Part shown: positions 21,329 to 33,958 of the stretch, piece by piece | Layout: each line of letters opens with the position of its first letter | How positions within the stretch are numbered: the first letter of the stretch is position 1 | Assembly: GCA_033961575.1 (NCBI GenBank) | Contig: CM066738.1 | Location: forward strand, 68,805,478-68,869,477 | Reading direction: 5' to 3' | DNA from: Aselliscus stoliczkanus | Lineage: Eukaryota > Chordata > Mammalia > Chiroptera > Hipposideridae | Length of the DNA stretch: 64,000 nucleotides | Notes under the pieces: generated by a model | What the model was told of the DNA's origin: nothing | Database searches by the model: none | The model's input: the letters and a program-made list of their open reading frames with translations, nothing else | Translations under genes and position numbers: made by a program

Positions 21329-24300
21329 ATGGCAATAAATATGCACCTATCAGTAATTACTTTAAACGTGAATGGGCTAAATGCTCCAATCAAAAGACAC
21401 AGAGTGGCTGAGTGGATAAGAAAACAGGACCCATGCATATGCTGTCTACAAGAGACTCATCTCAGATCAACACACACACACACAGACTGAAAGTAAAGGG
21501 ATGGAATAAGGTATTTCATGCAAATGGAAATGAGAAAAAAGCTGGAGTAGCAATACTTATTTTGGACATAATAGACTATAAAATGAAGACTACAATGAAA
21601 GACAAAGAAGGACACTACATAATAATAAAGGGATGAATTCAACAAGAGGACATAACCCTACTAAACATCAATGCACCCAATATAGGAACTCCTAAATATA
21701 TAAAACAGATTCTGAGAGACATAAAGGCAGAGATCAACAGTAACCTTATCGTAGTAGGGGATTCAACACCCCGTTGTCACCAATGAACAGATCCTGCAGA
21801 CAGAAAATCAACACGGACATAGTGGCCTTAAATGACACTTTAGACCAGCTGGATTTAATTGATATTTTTAGAGCATTTCACCCCAAAGCTACAGAATATA
21901 CATTCTTCTCAAGTGCACATGGAACATTTTCCAAGATAGACCACATGTTAGGCCACAAAACAAGTGTCAACAAATTTAAGAAGATTGAAATCATATCAAG
22001 TGTCTTCACTGACCACAATGCTATGAAACTAGAAATCAATTATAAGAAGAAATCTGGAAAGCTTACAAATAGATGGAGGTTAAATAACATGCTTCTAAAT
22101 AGTGAATGGGTCAAAAATGAGATCAAGGAGTAAATCAAAACACACCTCGAGACAAACGAAAATGAAAACACCACGACCCTAAATCTCTGGGATGCAGCGA
22201 AAGCAGTCCTAAGAAGGAAGTTCATAGCATTGCAGGCCGACCTAAAGAAGGAAGAAAAACCTCAAATCAACAGACTATCTTTACACCTATGGGAACTCGA
22301 AAAAAAAAAACCAGAAAAACAAGCCTAAAGGGAGTATAAGGAAGAAAATAATAGAGACCAGAGCAGAAATAAATGAAATAGAGAACAAACAAACAAACAA
22401 AAAATACAAAAGATCAATGAAACCAAGAGTTGGATTTTGAAAAGATAAACAAAATTGACAAACCCTTAGCATGACTAACCAAGAAAAAGTGAGAGAGGAC
22501 CCAAATTAATAAAATCAGAAACGAAAGAGGAGAATGACAACAGATACTACAGAAATACAGAAAATTTTAATAAAATACTATGAGCAACTATATGCTAACA
22601 AATTCTACAATCTGGAAGAAATGTATACATTTCTAGCAGCATACAATCTACCAAGTCTGAACCAAAAAGAAACAGAAACTCTGAACAGACTGATTACTGC
22701 CAAAGAAATTGAATCAGTAATCAACAATCTTCCAACAAATAAAAGCTCTGGGCCAGATGGCTTCACAGGTGAATTTTACAGAACATTCAAAACAGAATTA
22801 ATACCTATTCTCCTGAAACTATTCCAAAAAATACAGAAGGAGGGAAACTCCTGAACTCTTTGTATGAAGCCACTATCACCCTGATTCCTAAGTCAGATAA
22901 AGATATTACAAAAAAGGAAAACTACAGGCCGATATCCCTAATGAACATAGATGCAAAAATTCTCAACAAAATACTAGCAAACTGAATTCAGCATCTCATT
23001 AAAACGATCATACACCACGATCAAGTGGGATTCAATCCTGGTATGCAAGGTTGGTTCAGTATCCGCAAATTAATTAACATAATACATCACATTAACAAAA
23101 TGAAAAATAAAAATCATATGATCATATCAATAGATGCAGAAAAGGCATTTGACAAAATCCAGCAGCCATTTATGATAAAAACTCTTAGCAATGTGGGAAT
23201 ACAGGGATCATATCTCAATATAATAAAGGCCATATATGATAAGCCCACAGCAAACATTGTACTCAATGGGGAAAGGCTAAAAGCTTTCCCCTTAAGATCA
23301 GGAAAAAGACAAGGCTGCCCACTTTCACCACTTCTATTTAACATCGTTCTGGAAGTTCTAGCCACAGCATTCAGACAAGAAAATGAAACCAAAGGCATCC
23401 AAGTTGGAAAAGAGGAAGTAAAATTGTCATTGTATGCACATGACATGATACTATATAGGGAGAATCCAAAAGACGCCACCAAAAAACTGCTAGAACTGAT
23501 AAACGAATTTGGTAAAGTAGCAGGATACAAAATTAATATTCAGAAATCAGTCGCATTTCTATACACCAATAATAAACTATCAGAAGAAATCAGGAAATCA
23601 ATCCCTTTTACAATTGCATCAAAAACAATAAAATATCTAGGAATCAATTAAACTAAAGAAGTAAAAGACCTGTACTCAGAAAAGTATGAGACACTGAAGA
23701 GAGAAATCAAAGAAGATACAAATAAATGGAAATACATACCATGCTCATGGATAGGAAGAATTAATATAGTTAAAATGTCCATACTACCTAAGGCAATATA
23801 TAGATTCAATGCAATTCCAATCAAACTACCAACGACATTTTTCCCAGAAATAGAACACAGAATACTAAAATTTATATGGAACCACAAAAGACCCCGAATA
23901 GCCACGGCAATCCTGAGATATAAGAACAAAGTGGGAGGCATCACACTACCTGACATCAAAACATACTACAAGGCTACAGTAATCAAAACAGTATGGTACT
24001 GGCATAAAAACAGACACATAGACCAATGGAACAGAATAGAGAGTGCAGGAATAAACCTATCCATATCGGTCATTTAATCTATGACAATGAAAGCAAGAAT
24101 TTGAGTAAAGGTAGTCTATTTAATAAATGGCGCTGGGAAAAACGGACTGACACGTGCAAAAAAATGAAAATGGACCACCTACTTACACCATATACGAGAA
24201 CAAACTCAAAATGGATTAAAGACTTAAATGTAAGACCTGAAACCATAAAACTCCTAGGAGAAAACATAGGGAGTAAATTTGCAGACATTACCCTGAGTAA

Positions 24301-25154
24301 TATTTTTACTGATATATCCCCTCGGGCTAGGCAAATAAAAGAAAAAATGAACATTTGGGATTACATCAAACTTAAAAGTTTTTTCACAGCAAAGGAAATC
24401 ATCAATAAAACAAAAAGGCAGCCTACTGAATGGGAGAAGATATTTGTCAATGATGTATCTGATAAGGGGTTGATATCCAAAATTTATAAAACACTCATGA
24501 AACGCAACACCAAAAAAAACAAACAATCCAATTAAAAAAATGGACAGAGGATATGAAGAGTCATTTCTCTAAAGAGGACATACAGAAGGCAACAGGCATT
24601 TGAAATAATGTTCAACCTCACTAATCATCAGAGAAATGCAAATAAAAACCACAATGAGATTCCACCTCACTCCGGTCAGAATGGCTATCATCAACAAATC
24701 AACAAACAACAAGTGCTGGTGAGGGTGTGGAGAAAAGGGAACCCTGGTGCACTGTTGGTGGGAATGCAAATTGGTGCAGCCATTATGGAAATCAGTATGG
24801 AGGTATCTCAGAAAACTGGAAATGGAACTGCCGTATGACCCAGCAATACCACTCTTGGGTATCTACCCAGAGGAATCCAAGACGCTAATTCGAAAAAATG
24901 TATGCACCCCTATGTTTATTGCAGCGCTATTTACAATAGCCAAGACTTGGAAACAACCTAAATGCCCATCGGTAGAGGACTGGATTAAGAAACTGTGGTA
25001 CATTTATACAATGAAGTATTACTCCGCTATAAAGAAGAATGAAATCGTACCATTTGCAACGATATGGATGGACCTAGAGACTATTATGTTAAGTGAAATA
25101 AGTCAGTCAGAGAAAGACAAATACCATATGATCTCACTTACATGTGGAATCTGA
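21329..25154 (+). pseudogene. L1-host ORF2 (endonuclease / reverse transcriptase), broken
   Basis: ORF2p nicks target DNA and reverse-transcribes L1 RNA. ATG at 21329; endonuclease motifs NVNGLNAP (~21370), QETHL (~21450) and TDHNAMKLE (~22010). The reverse transcriptase has '[14 protein letters not shown]' (~22735), '[13 protein letters not shown]' (~23020), '[15 protein letters not shown]' (~23130) and '[16 protein letters not shown]' (~23305). The catalytic YADD box reads YAHD at 23433-23444. The C-terminal cysteine region '[15 protein letters not shown]' region lies at ~24745-24790, and the terminus ends CGI-stop at 25152-25154. The family's usual length is about 1,275 codons and the span fits, but several stops and frameshifts break it (for example near 21636, 22133, 22854, 23651 and 24077). 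Confidence 0.85.
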
Positions 25155-25640
25155 AAAACTGAATGAATGAGCATAAGAAACAGAAACAGTCTCATAGATA
25201 TAGAGGAAAAACAGGGTTGCTAGTTGGGAGGGGGGTGGGGATGAGCGAGAAGAGGAAGGGATTAGACAGCATAAATAGGTAACTACAGTATTGTCACAGG
25301 GATATGAAAGACAGTTCGGGGAATATAATAATGTTGTAAAAATTTTATTATAGAGGGTCACATGTCTTGTTAGGGTGACCACTTTATGGATGGAGTAGAG
25401 GCTTGATCACTGCACTGTATACCTGAAACTGATATTGTATAATATTGTATGCCAACTGTAATTGAATACATAGATAGTCACAAGATGTGGATTTTATGGT
25501 GGAAGGGAGTCAAAGGAATTGTAATAGATAGTATGATATGGGGGTGAGGAGTGGGGTGGAGAATTGGGGGAGGAGGGTTGTCACTTTGAGGGGTAAAAAG
25601 TATAACTATTGCACTGTGTTGTACACTTGAAGCTAATTTT
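25155..25640 (+). repeat. L1 3'UTR and tail of L1-host
   Basis: G-rich block 'agttgggaggggggtgggg', then 'tgcactgtgttgtacactt' and 'gaagctaatt' with an A-rich tail. This is the 3'UTR shared with 19985-20540, 60190-60745 and the minus copies at 39571, 40322 and 48082. Confidence 0.85.
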
Positions 25641-26071
25641 TTTTTAAATGGAAAAAAATGAAAATTATCTAGCACAGAGTCTCGCTCATAAGATGCAGGG
25701 AAAGATCTGAGGTCCTTTCCCTTCCTGTGGTTCTCTTTCAATTCTGTGGTTGAGCTAAGCAGATATCAGGGTTTTGGTCATCCCAGACACTTAATAATTG
25801 GCCCAGGACACTAGGTGAGCAGTTCAATGGATAGACAGAGTGACATTTCCTGCAGGAGAAGAGTGGGCTCTACTGAGAGAAGTTGGAGATCCTGGGTAGA
25901 AAGCAGGAAGCAGTTGTATTTTTTTTAAAGAGCTGGGCTCAACACACCTAGGAACTTTGTAGTCTCTGAGTTAGGATTCTTGGTAAATTATTGAATGTTC
26001 TCTCCAGCACTGTATTTGAAAGAGGTTTCAGGAAGAAGGGAGCAAAGAGTGGTTTGTATCTTCCATGCATA
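25641..26071. other. unassigned sequence
   Basis: Nothing recognised. Confidence 0.4.
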
Positions 26072-26079
26072 TTCTAGAC

Positions 26080-26303
26080 AAGGAGTGAGCATACTATAGC
26101 ACGTGGGCCAAATACTGCCCACTATCTGTTTTTAAAGGTAAGGTTTGATTGGAACACAGCCACACTCGTTGGTTTACGTGCTGTCTATGGCTGCTTTTGA
26201 ACTGCAAGGGCAGAGCTGAGTAGTTGCAACAGAGACCATATAGCCTGCAAAGGTGAAAATATTTACTATCTGTTCCTACACAGAGGAAATTTGCCAACCA
26301 CTG
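26080..26303. mobile_element. hAT-Charlie non-autonomous DNA transposon (MER-class MITE)
   Basis: 'acgtgggccaaatactgcccac', 'ttgattggaacacagccacac', 'tgctgtctatggctgctttt', 'gagtagttgcaacagagacc' and 'tttgccaaccactg' form the well-known short Charlie-type MITE of placental genomes. An 8-bp target-site duplication (TTCTAGAC / TACTAGAC at 26072-26079 and 26304-26311) fits the hAT rule. Exact MER name not claimed. Confidence 0.75.
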
Positions 26304-26394
26304 TACTAGACAGTAATACCTTATCCTTATATAGTACTTAGAAAGTATTTCACGCATATATTTATTTCAGACAAATAACTCAATGGATTAGGGT

Positions 26395-26545
26395 ATTTTA
26401 TGAGTCAGAAGAATAGCATTGTGTTGCCATGATGTTTCCTACTTTATAAAATGAGGAAGCTGAGGCTCAAGGTGTTAGCAGACTTGGCGCTGAGTAGCAG
26501 AGGTATCCTCAAACCCAGTGCTATATCTATCCCATCTCCCTACAA
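26395..26545 (-). repeat. MIR SINE fragment
   Basis: 'tataaaatgaggaagctgag', 'gctcaaggtgttagc' and 'gtatcctcaaacccagtgct' are the antisense MIR series. Confidence 0.6.
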
Positions 26546-26964
26546 TAATAATGTCCTCAGTGTGACCTGATAAAAGTTTTAAGGGCACACAGAATCATCC
26601 TAAGGAGCTCTAAAAGCAAAGTAGTACTTTCAAAACCTCTCTTGTGAGAGGTCACCAACAATAGCACCACTCATCCTAAGTGTTCCCCTGGGCTTACCCT
26701 CAGAAGTGCTCACCCAATCCAGGGCCATACCAAGGTCCATGCCTATGGAAAAGAGGTTGGTGGCCATGACCTTGAGGTCATGCAACATGTGTCCCAAGCC
26801 ACAAAAGGAATACCTTACTTATATCACCATGTCAAGGTATGGCTGTCCAAGGTCAAAAACTAATTCTCATACAAATCTTAATGAGAGAACTAACAGGATG
26901 GAAAACCTCATTCAGAGGAAGTACATAAGACATGCATGCATAGAGTCAGTAAAAAAAGGAGTTG
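26546..26964. other. unassigned sequence
   Basis: Nothing recognised; the 91-codon frame at 26706 has no domain signal. Confidence 0.4.
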
Positions 26965-28650
26965 CTGGCACGATTGTTTAGAACAGCTTTATTCATAATG
27001 CCAAAAACTGGAAGACACCAAGATGTCCTTTAGTAAGTGAATGGATAAACAAACTGTGGTATATGCATGCATGGATTATTATTCAGTGACAAAAAGAAAT
27101 CTGCCATCAAGCCACGAATGGAAGTGGAGGAAATTTAAATACACATTGCTAAAAGGCTACATACTATACAATTTCAATTATATGACATTCTGGAGAAGGC
27201 AAAATTATACAGACAGTAAAAAGACAGTGATTGTCAGAAGGGAAGGGAGAGAGGGGAGACAAATGAGTAGCGGTAACAGGACTTTTAGGACAGTAAAACT
27301 GTTGGAAACTGTAATGGTAAATACATGATATTATACATTTGTCAAAACCCATAGAACTTTACGGCACAAAGAGTGAACATTAATATGTACAAAACTTTAA
27401 AAAATCATTGAGGAGGTTGGGGGAATCCCAGAAAGGAATGCACACTATGACATGAGAATCTGTATTACAAATATATGGAACAACCTCTCTGAAGGTGCTG
27501 ACCTAAGTAGCTTTGGAAATGAGTGGAGTCTGTAAGACTAAAAGCAAAAGGAGCTGGATATGAGCTCTGTACTCTAGAGGAAAACATGGTTTCCCCTTGG
27601 GGTACAGATTAACAATTCTGATACTTCTCTATAATATCCTGGAACTGAAAAATTACGGATGGTGGGAGCCAGCTTCTCACTCTTGAAGTGAGAATTTACA
27701 GGTAAGCAAGAGAAGAAGGCTAGAATGATTCATATGGTTAGAGTTGGAGACATCAGTAAGAACTCATGTTTAGCTTAACATAGATACAGACGGTTACATA
27801 TAGAACTATGCATAGACATGTGTACACACACAGATATATGTATGTATTTCCATGCTATCAGTTGAGAGGGCCTAAGAGAAAGAACAGCCAGCTAGCAACA
27901 AGTACTCCAAGCACCCAGTATCCATGAGTCCATATAAATAGGATATAAATAAATAAATGAATAAATTAAAAAGTAGGAGAGAAAAGACAAATCTCCCATG
28001 AAGAATTCCAAATGATTTATGTGGAACCTCCACCCTCAAGGAAACGGAGCAGAACTCCTTAGGAATGGAATGCACACAGTGAGTTCTTTCCAAAGAGGAT
28101 ACAGTGCAAAGGAAAAAGAAAAAAGTAAGGTTACAGTCGAAAAACCTGAGAAATGCAACCTCAGCCAGGTAATCAAGGCCAATGTTAATAGTCATAAGTC
28201 ATGCTGATAATATGTACCCTCCATATGATGTAATGAAAATAGTACTTCACTGTTGTCTTTCTCCCAAAAGCCCATAAAGCCAGACTAATCATGTGGAAAA
28301 CTCACTCCCAAAGAGCAACGTCTGCAAAATATCTGACCAGTGCTCCTCAAGGTCATCAAAAACAAAGAAAGACTGCTAAATTGTCACAGCCCAGAGGAGC
28401 CAATTACATGTTATCCAGGATGGAATCCTGGGGCAGAAAAAGGACTTTAGGTCAAAATTAAGGGAATCTAAGTAAAGCATGGACTTTGGTTAATAAAAAT
28501 GTATGAATACTGGTTCCCTAATTATAACACATGTACCACACTAATGTAACATGGAAAAAAAAGGAAACTGGGTACAGAGTATAAGGGAATCCTCTGTACT
28601 ATCTCCTCAGTTTTTCTGTGAATTTAAAACTATTCTAAAAAAACAAAGTA
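26965..28650 (+). repeat. ancient L1 (L1M group), ORF2 end and 3'UTR
   Basis: 26970-27110 reads as the ORF2 C-terminus ('cagctttattcataatgcc', 'aaactggaagacaccaaga', 'gaatggataaacaaactgtgg'), degenerate. 27150-27340 is the start of the 3'UTR. 28495-28645 carries the terminal motifs 'ggaaactgggtacagagta' and 'tttctgtgaatttaaaact'. The middle is too diverged to be sure that it is one element. Confidence 0.55.
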
Positions 28651-29124
28651 TAAAAACTTTTAAAAAACTTGCTAAATTAGATACCAAACAGTACTACAGA
28701 GCAAAAAGGCCATAACTTTTGAGGTTATCTCTTCAGCCAGACAGAAATCATCTGCCCCTTTGCTGGACAAAAATCACTGGCAACTTAACAGTTACACTCA
28801 TTATCATGTAACTTGACAGAGTCTGAGCTATAATCAACATAAGTTGTTAAATTTTCATTCTGTTAGAGGTTCTGATGACCTTCAGATGGGCTATTAGCGT
28901 CAATGTAAGAGGATGACATCTGCATGAATATATAGTCATCCTTTTATCTGATTTCCTAGTTTTGGATAGTTTTAACAGACATGACTTATAACCCTTATAC
29001 CGTTTTCTTCACAGAAGTCATCGCTACTGGCTAGATCCATGATTCTTAACTGGTATGTCACATATAGGATGGTGGTATCTCACAAACCCAGCACTAACAT
29101 GCCACCAAATATTGATCAAGATAC
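28651..29124. other. unassigned sequence
   Basis: Nothing recognised. Confidence 0.4.
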
Positions 29125-30306
29125 AAATTTCTAAACACAATGGAGAAAAGAAAGCTTCTTCAATAAATAGTGCTGGGGAAATTGAAAAGCCACATGCAAA
29201 AGAATGAAACTAGACTGCTACATACCAAAATTAACTCAAATGGATCAAAGACCTAAACATAAAACCTGAAACAATGAATTTCATGGAAAAAAGCATAGGT
29301 ATTTATGGTCCTTGGGTTCAGAGAGGATTTTGTGAATTTGATCTCAAAGGCAAGGGAAGTAAAAGCAAAAATAAATGAATGGGACTAGAGCAAACTAAAA
29401 AGCTTCTGAACAGCAAAAGAAACCATTGACAAAACAAAGAGGCAACCAACTGAATGGGAGAAGATACACTTCTCCCAAGAAGACTTACAAATGGCCAACA
29501 GATATATGAAAAGATGCTCAACTTCACCAGCTATCAGGGATAAGCAAATCAAAACTACAATGAGTTTTCATCTCACAGCTATCAGAATGGCTATCACCAA
29601 CAAAACAAATAATAACAAGTGTTGGAGAGGTTGTGGAAAAAAAGGAACCTTCATACACTGTTCGTGGGAATGTAAACTGGTACAGCTGCTATGGAATACA
29701 GTATGGATGGCAGTTCCTCAAAAATTTGAGAATAGAATTAGAATATAACCCAGTAACCCTCTCCTAGGTATCTACCCAAAAGAATCTGAAAACATTTATC
29801 CATAAACATATATGCATTCTGATGTTAACTGCAGTATTATTTACAGTGGCCAGGACATGGAAACAACCAAAGTGTCCTTTGATAGATCATTGGATAAAGA
29901 TGATGTGGTATATATACACAATGGAATACTACTCTGCCATAAGAAAAGATGTCATTTGTCACATGAATGGATCTTGAGATTATCATGTTAGGCATAATCA
30001 GTCAGACAGAAAAAGTCGAGAACCATATGACTTCACTGATATGTGGGATATAAAACTAAAAACAACAAAGGAACAAGACAAAGAGACAAAAACTCATAGA
30101 CACAGACAACAGGTTTCCAGAGAATAATGGGGGGTGGGAGGGGCATGGCAGAAGAGGGTAAAGGGGGTCAAATATATGGTGATGGAAGGAGAGCTGACTC
30201 TGTGTGGTAAGCACACAATGTGATATATAGATGATGTATTACAGAAATGTATGCTTGAAGTCTATGTAATTTTACTAACCATTGTACCCCAATAAATTAA
30301 AAAAAA
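29125..30306 (+). mobile_element. 5'-truncated older L1 (ORF2 C-terminus + 3'UTR)
   Basis: ORF2 C-terminal coding relics: 'ctcaaatggatcaaagacc', 'gaatgggagaagat', then '[13 protein letters not shown]' at ~29655. After a stop the 3'UTR has a 'ggggggtgggaggggcatgg' block and ends 'gtaccccaataaattaaa' at about 30300. A small deletion of ORF2 lies near 29465. Same subfamily as the inverted copy at 31520. Confidence 0.8.
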
Positions 30307-30913
30307 CAACCTTGAGAATGATAGCAGGATAAAAATGATTAACAGTAAGTACTCTCCTCAATTTGTTTCAATATATAATTTCTGTAACCAAGATAACATC
30401 ATTTCAATATGCAATTTATGTACCTATATAATTTTAAAACAATCTTAATAATTAAATTCAGTGAGACCCCATTATATATGCTCATAAAATTGTTCAAGGC
30501 ATGTTGAAAAGATCTCATCTTTCCTCTGCTACACATACATATTGGTGGTGGTGTTTTTGCCAAAACAGCACTACAGGTCTGACAACCATTTCAAACAAAT
30601 ATGTTATTGAAAATCTAGAGTAATTTGCTTCTTTTCAAAGAAGTGCGTTTATGTTTTAACTTTCATAATTAGATTAATTAAAGTGTGCTTTGGCCCCAAC
30701 TTTGATTTTGGGCAATTAAATTTTTCTGAAAATTATGGCTAACATGTTCTTCATCTGTTTCAAATGGATTAATTACTCAATTCAGTTTTGTAAATTAAAC
30801 CAGTTTTTAAAAATCTACTCATCCTCTCTTTTTAGTAGCCATTCAAAAGAAAACAATCTATTTACATTTATCTAACTTCTGCAAAGATGAAAGCTGTAAA
30901 AATGTTTGAAGTA
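30307..30913. other. unassigned sequence
   Basis: AT-rich, nothing recognised. Confidence 0.4.
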
Positions 30914-30924
30914 AAAACGAATTT

Positions 30925-31041
30925 ATTTTATTTTATTTTATTTTTTAGTGGGCAGTGTCACTGGCCCTCATATGTGGGATCCTAACCGGGGCCGCTGGTG
31001 TCCCAAGCCAGCTCTTAACCACTGCGCCACTCGGCCAGCCC
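30925..31041 (-). mobile_element. short tRNA-head SINE (family A-short)
   Basis: Only the tRNA-like head plus 'ggcagtgtcactggccctca' and an A/T-rich tail are present, with none of the GC-rich body. Imperfect target-site duplication AAAACGAATTT / AAAACCAATTT (30914-30924 and 31042-31052). Three further short copies occur at 39084, 44671 and 61054. Confidence 0.85.
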
Positions 31042-31052
31042 AAAACCAATTT

Positions 31053-31519
31053 TAAATGATACTTGTTTCTGGCAAATTAGTGGTAATTCTGTTCCCTATG
31101 AGATTGATCTTCATTTCTAGCATTTAATAAAGGATCTCATTTAACTTTGAATATAAGTATATCTGCAAAAAAAAAAAAAAGATACAAATTTCATTTTTTG
31201 TACAACTAGAATATTTACCTTTACAGAGATGTTCAAAAGATGAAACACAGAGGTAAGAAGGTTATGAAAAGCAATACAGACCTATGTGCAACTTACTTTA
31301 AGGGTTGGTAAAATGTATGATTTTTATTGGGCCAATACCAGAAGTGATTTTTATGCTAATTTAAACATGTGAGTAAAAAGCCAGGAAATGAAAAGTTTTC
31401 TCAAACAACAAGGGCTTGAAGAGCTGTTGGGTGAATGAAGCAATAACCGTGCATGCTTTCACAGACACCATGAGAAAGTTAAAGTCTAGCAGTGATCACA
31501 TGATAATTTACTGCTTCTT
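31053..31519. other. unassigned sequence
   Basis: Nothing recognised. Confidence 0.4.
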
Positions 31520-33125
31520 TTAATTTTTATTAAATTTATCGGGGTGACATTGGTTAGTAAAATTATATAGGTTTCAAGTGTATAATTCTATAATACATCA
31601 TCTATATATTGCATTGTGTGTTCACCATCCAGTCTGCTCTCCTTCCATCACCATATATTTGACCCCCTTTACCCTCATCTACCATCCCCCTCCTCCCTTA
31701 CTCTCTGGTAACCACTAAACTGTCTTGTTCCTTTGTTGCTTTCAGTTTTATATCCTACATATGAGTGAATTCATATCATACTTGACTTTTTCTGTCTGAC
31801 TTATTTCACTTAGCAGGATAATCTCACCATTCATGTTGTTGCAAATGGCAGTATTTCATCTTTTCTTATGGCAGAGTAGTATTCCATTGTGTATATATAC
31901 CACATCTTCTTTATCCAATGATCTACCGAAGGACACTTTGGTTGTTTCCATGTCTTGGTCACCGTGAATAATGCTGGAATAAATGTAGGGATACATATAT
32001 GTTTACAGATTTTTTAAGATTTTTTAGATACCCAGAAAAGGGATTGCTGGGTTGTTTGGTAATTCTATTCTCAATCTTTTGAAGAACTTCTATCCTGTTT
32101 TCCATAGTGGCTGTATCAATTTACATTCTCACCAGCAATTTATGAGGGTTCCTTTTTCTCTACAATTTCTCCAACACTTGTTATTACATGTCTTGTTAAT
32201 AACTGCCATTTTAACAGGTGTGAGCTTGTATCTCATTGTGGTTTTGATTTGCATTTCCCTAATAGCTGGTGAAGTTGGGCATCTTTTCATATATCTGTTG
32301 GCTGTTTGTAAGTCTTCTTGGGAGAAGTCCTGTGCCCACTTTTTAATTGGATTCTTTGTTTTGTTGTTGAGTTGTAAGAGTTCTCTCTCTATATTTTATA
32401 AAGAGAGAATATATATATTCTATATATATTCCCCTTATCAGAGGTGTTGTTTGAAAATATCTTCTCCCATTCAGTTGGTTGCCTCTTTGTTTTTGTTGAT
32501 GGTTTCTTTTACTGAAACTAAAGTTTTTTAGTTTGCTATAGTCCCATTCATTTATTTTTCCTTTTACTTCCCTTGCCTTTGTCGTCAAATTCATAAAAAT
32601 CTTCTCTGAACCCAAGGTCCATAAATATCCATGCTTTTTTTTCATGCAATTCATTGTTTCAGGTCTTATATTTAGGTCTTTGATCCATTTTGAGTTAATT
32701 TTGGTGTATGGTCATAAATAGCAGTCCAGTTTCATTCTTTTGCATATAGCTTTCCAATTTTCTCAGCACCATTTATTAAAGAGGCTTTCTTTTCTCCATT
32801 GTAAGTTTTTGGATCCTTTGTTGAAAATCATCTGCGCATATATATGTGGGTTTCTTTCTGGGTTTCTTTCTATTCCCTTGGTCTGTATGTCTGTTTTCCT
32901 GCCAGTACCATGCTGTTTTGATTATTGTTGCTTTGTAGCATAAATTGAAGTCAGGGAGTGTGATACCGCCAGCCTTGTTCTTGTTTCTCAGGATTGCTTT
33001 AGTTATTTGGGGTCTTTTGTGATTCCATATAAATATGATGACTTTTTTGTTCTTTTTTATTTAAAAAACAATGCCATTTGGGATTTTGATGGGGATTGCA
33101 TCAAATCTGTATATTGCTTACATTT
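31520..33125 (-). mobile_element. 5'-truncated older L1, minus strand
   Basis: Complement reads ORF2 C-terminal half and 3'UTR: 3' end at ~31525 ('taattctataatacatcatc'), ORF2 end near 31800, and coding relics 'gccatttgggattttgatgg' complement up to ~33120. Reverse-strand frame 32343-32654 keeps 'NEWDYSKLKNFSFSKRNHQQ'. Same subfamily as 29125-30306, in opposite orientation. Confidence 0.8.
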
Positions 33126-33958
33126 TTAAACTCATTTTGGGTATTTAAATCTCTTCAAGTATGCCACCAAAATTCTAACACACAGTAATAGGTGAGAAAC
33201 TTAAGAGTTGAGAGTCATTGAGCCAAACTGTCAAAATGTCAAAACTGAGAGAAAGCAAAAAAGATGGGATGAGAGTGAAAGACTGATAGATTTCTGACTG
33301 TATCTGCAAAGCCTCGCATTTTGTAATTAGGTACTAGGCAAAAACATTTCCGGGCCGATCCAGGCTTATGATTACATTTCAAGAAGATAACTCACATGTC
33401 AGAGAATTCATCTCCTATCAGCTGATCCCAGGAGAGCAAAATGAAGGGATAGAGGGAAAAGCCATTTTTCACCTAGTTGAGCCTTACACCACTGTCAACA
33501 CTGTAATTATATTATGCTTGCTGTTTATTTTGGTAATTTATCAGGGTAAGGTACATGGGATAATTTAAAAACTAAATTCATTCAGTCACTTACAAAAACA
33601 TTTAACCAGCTTATGTGTGGAGCAATAAAGTGTGAAAGTCACACAGCATCCAAATTGTAGCCATGTGCGACTTGGCTTTTTTATTTGGGAGAAAGAAAAT
33701 GGTTAAACCTTATGGGATTGTATTTCTTTCTGTCACTCTGAGGGAATAATGAGTTCCTGCTGGTGACACGGTGGCTTGGGGAGGCAAGCAGAGAGGTGGT
33801 TTGGTGTACTTCCAAAGCTGTGTGTGAGCCTTCACCATAAGAACTTGGTTCTGTGGGAGGGACAGTTAGTTAACATTGCTGAAACAGGTGGGGAGTGCCA
33901 TGCGTTAACATACAGACTTTTCCCTGAGATCTCTAAGCCCTTCTCAAACTTATATAAC
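33126..33958. other. unassigned sequence
   Basis: No gene or repeat recognised. 33959 onward is a TTAA element. Confidence 0.45.

Larger units (their letters stand above)
15800..25640 (+). mobile_element. near-full-length L1 retrotransposon, split by another L1 (L1-host)
   Basis: One L1 on the + strand in two pieces: 15800-17313 (most of the 5'UTR and the first ~53 codons of ORF1) and about 20571-25640 (rest of ORF1, ORF2, 3'UTR and A-rich tail). The pieces meet at the same ORF1 position, and a degenerate 13-bp repeat (AAGGATATGGAAG / AAGGTTACAGAAA) flanks the intervening L1. This shows one element interrupted by a later insertion. About 250 bp of the 5' end is missing relative to the other 5'UTR copy. 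Flanks GGAAGAAAAACATG and GGAAAAAAATG may be a decayed target-site duplication. Reading frames are broken throughout, so it is not active. Confidence 0.85.

Noticed and set aside
22700..24535. Independent reverse transcriptase gene
   Set aside because: It is one of several frames of a broken L1 ORF2 with stops and YAHD.
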